Assembly (NCBI GenBank): GCA_023439605.1
Contig: JAEXNS010000356.1
Span: forward strand, 1-6,802
Reading direction: 5' to 3'
Length of the DNA: 6,802 bases
Origin: Bacillota bacterium
Lineage (GTDB): Bacteria > Bacillota > Clostridia > Oscillospirales > Ruminococcaceae
The notes below the pieces were generated by a model. The model searched no databases. It had not been told where the DNA came from and worked only from the letters and a program-made list of their open reading frames with translations. Below are positions 6,230 to 6,802 of this stretch, in pieces. The translations under genes were made by a program, and so were the position numbers. Position 1 is the first letter of the stretch. Each line of letters opens with the position of its first letter.

Positions 6230-6245
6230 AATTAAAATTTTAATT
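6230..6245. repeat. 16-bp perfect palindrome upstream of the lipid kinase promoter
   Basis: AATTAAAATTTTAATT is self-complementary with no spacer and ends 10 bp before the predicted -35 of the lipid kinase promoter. Its position would suit an upstream regulator site or an A/T-rich upstream promoter element. It is composed only of A and T, so chance occurrence in this background is quite possible. Confidence 0.4.
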
Positions 6246-6255
6246 GATAAATATA

Positions 6256-6284
6256 TTGAATTTGTAAATTTTTTTATGTATAAT
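6256..6284 (+). promoter_or_regulatory. Sigma-A-type promoter for the lipid kinase gene
   Basis: TTGAAT (6256-6261) and TATAAT (6279-6284) are separated by 17 nt, the preferred spacing. The -10 is perfect and the -35 matches four of six consensus positions. Transcription would begin near 6291, leaving a leader of about 32 nt with a GAGGTGA ribosome site at 6312-6318 before the TTG start. The A/T-rich context produces other TATAAT-like hexamers nearby, but this pair has the best combination of sequence, spacing and position. Confidence 0.7.
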
Positions 6285-6322
6285 ATATATAAGTATATAA
6301 TTTTTATTAACGAGGTGATTAT

Positions 6323-6802
6323 TTGAAAAAAGCTTTTTTCTTATATAATGCTCTTTCTGGAAAAGGTCTAATTAAAAATAAAATTCACAAAATAATAGAC
6401 ATTTTAACTCAAAATGATTTTGAAGTAACAATTCGCCCTACACAAGCCCCTCTTGATGCATATTTAACGACACTGGAACTGTGTAAAAGAAATTTTTATG
6501 ATATTGTTATTTGTTCCGGTGGAGATGGTACTTTAAACGAAGTTATACAAGGTCTAATGAATTCCGAAAAAAAAATACCTATAGGATATATACCATCTGG
6601 TTCTACAAACGATTTTGCAACCACCTTAAAAATCCCCAAAAAATTCACAAGTGCTTTGGAAAGTATTGTAACAGGAACTTCCTTGTCATGTGATATAGGC
6701 AGTTTCAACGATAAATATTTTGAATATATAGCAGCATTTGGTGCATTTACCGAAGTAGCTTATGAAACTCCGCAACAGTATAAAAACATGCTTGGACATG
6801 CC
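6323..6802 (+). CDS. Diacylglycerol kinase/YegS-family lipid kinase (3' end cut by window edge)
   Basis: The first 160 residues of a lipid kinase with the DAGK catalytic fold are present, and the frame is still open at the window edge. Complete family members are about 290 to 310 residues, so roughly half is seen. Conserved features are YNALSGKG at 8-15 (nucleotide-binding N-terminal motif), SGGDGTLNEV at 65-74 (the GGDGT glycine-rich loop that binds ATP), IPSGSTNDFA at 90-99, Asp124 in CDIGSF, and YIAAFGAFTEVAYETPQ at 135-151. The likely reaction is ATP-dependent phosphorylation of diacylglycerol or a related lipid at the inner face of the membrane, feeding phosphatidate back into phospholipid synthesis. 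The exact substrate cannot be read from this sequence. The start is TTG, supported by GAGGTGA 4 nt upstream, and there is no in-frame ATG until residue 79. It is divergent from the ACT/PFL/ATPase run and has its own promoter. Confidence 0.92.
   Translation, partial: MKKAFFLYNALSGKGLIKNKIHKIIDILTQNDFEVTIRPTQAPLDAYLTTLELCKRNFYDIVICSGGDGTLNEVIQGLMNSEKKIPIGYIPSGSTNDFATTLKIPKKFTSALESIVTGTSLSCDIGSFNDKYFEYIAAFGAFTEVAYETPQQYKNMLGHA

Larger units (their letters stand above)
5852..6322. other. AT-rich divergent intergenic region, no convincing gene
   Basis: This stretch separates the minus-strand ACT/PFL/ATPase run from the plus-strand lipid kinase gene. It holds the tandem and inverted repeats at 5887-5926, a hairpin at 6131-6160, a palindrome at 6230-6245 and the lipid kinase promoter at 6256-6284. 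Short open frames exist, for example 19 codons from ATG 6015 on the plus strand, but none has a usable ribosome site or a recognisable product. A C-rich patch at 6036-6044 stands out from the A/T background. No tRNA, riboswitch or attachment site was recognised. Confidence 0.7.

Noticed and set aside
6496..6708. A 70-codon minus-strand frame
   Set aside because: It is antisense to the conserved GGDGT region of the lipid kinase and has no features of its own.

Overview
The window is AT-rich and reads like a low-GC Bacillota genome, most likely clostridial. The grounds are the base composition, Shine-Dalgarno sequences of the AGGTGA/AGGAGG type, occasional TTG starts, and a bacterial V/A-type ATPase of the kind common in anaerobic Firmicutes. 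No mobile element, RNA gene or CRISPR array was found.

On the minus strand, from about 5850 down to 1, seven genes lie head to tail. In transcription order they are: a stand-alone ACT-domain protein (UPF0237), its usual partner the PFL-like/DUF711 protein (UPF0210), and then V/A-type ATPase subunits G/H (peripheral stalk), C (central-stalk connector), I (membrane stator, a-subunit), K (c-ring proteolipid) and F (central stalk, cut by the window edge). Spacing inside the run is 13 to 51 nt, with one overlap (G/H into C). Subunits E, A, B and D are not in the window and should lie beyond position 1. A near-consensus promoter with an extended -10 sits just upstream of the ACT gene. The largest internal gap (51 nt, between the PFL-like gene and subunit G/H) holds a perfect 10-bp inverted repeat.

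From about 5852 to 6322 is a very AT-rich divergent intergenic region with no convincing gene. It contains tandem 11-bp repeats within a larger inverted repeat, an 11-bp hairpin, a 16-bp palindrome, and a clear promoter for the plus-strand gene.

On the plus strand, 6323 to the right edge encodes the N-terminal part of a diacylglycerol kinase/YegS-type lipid kinase, truncated by the window.

Functionally, the ATPase genes build the membrane sector and stalks of a rotary ion-translocating ATPase. The ACT/PFL-like pair is a widespread two-gene unit of unknown biochemical role and may be co-transcribed with the ATPase. The lipid kinase is a divergent neighbour with no visible functional link. The window looks mostly conventional. 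The points most worth a second look are the single-carboxylate, four-helix K subunit, the ACT/PFL/ATPase linkage, the T9 tract in the ACT promoter spacer, and the repeat cluster upstream of it.
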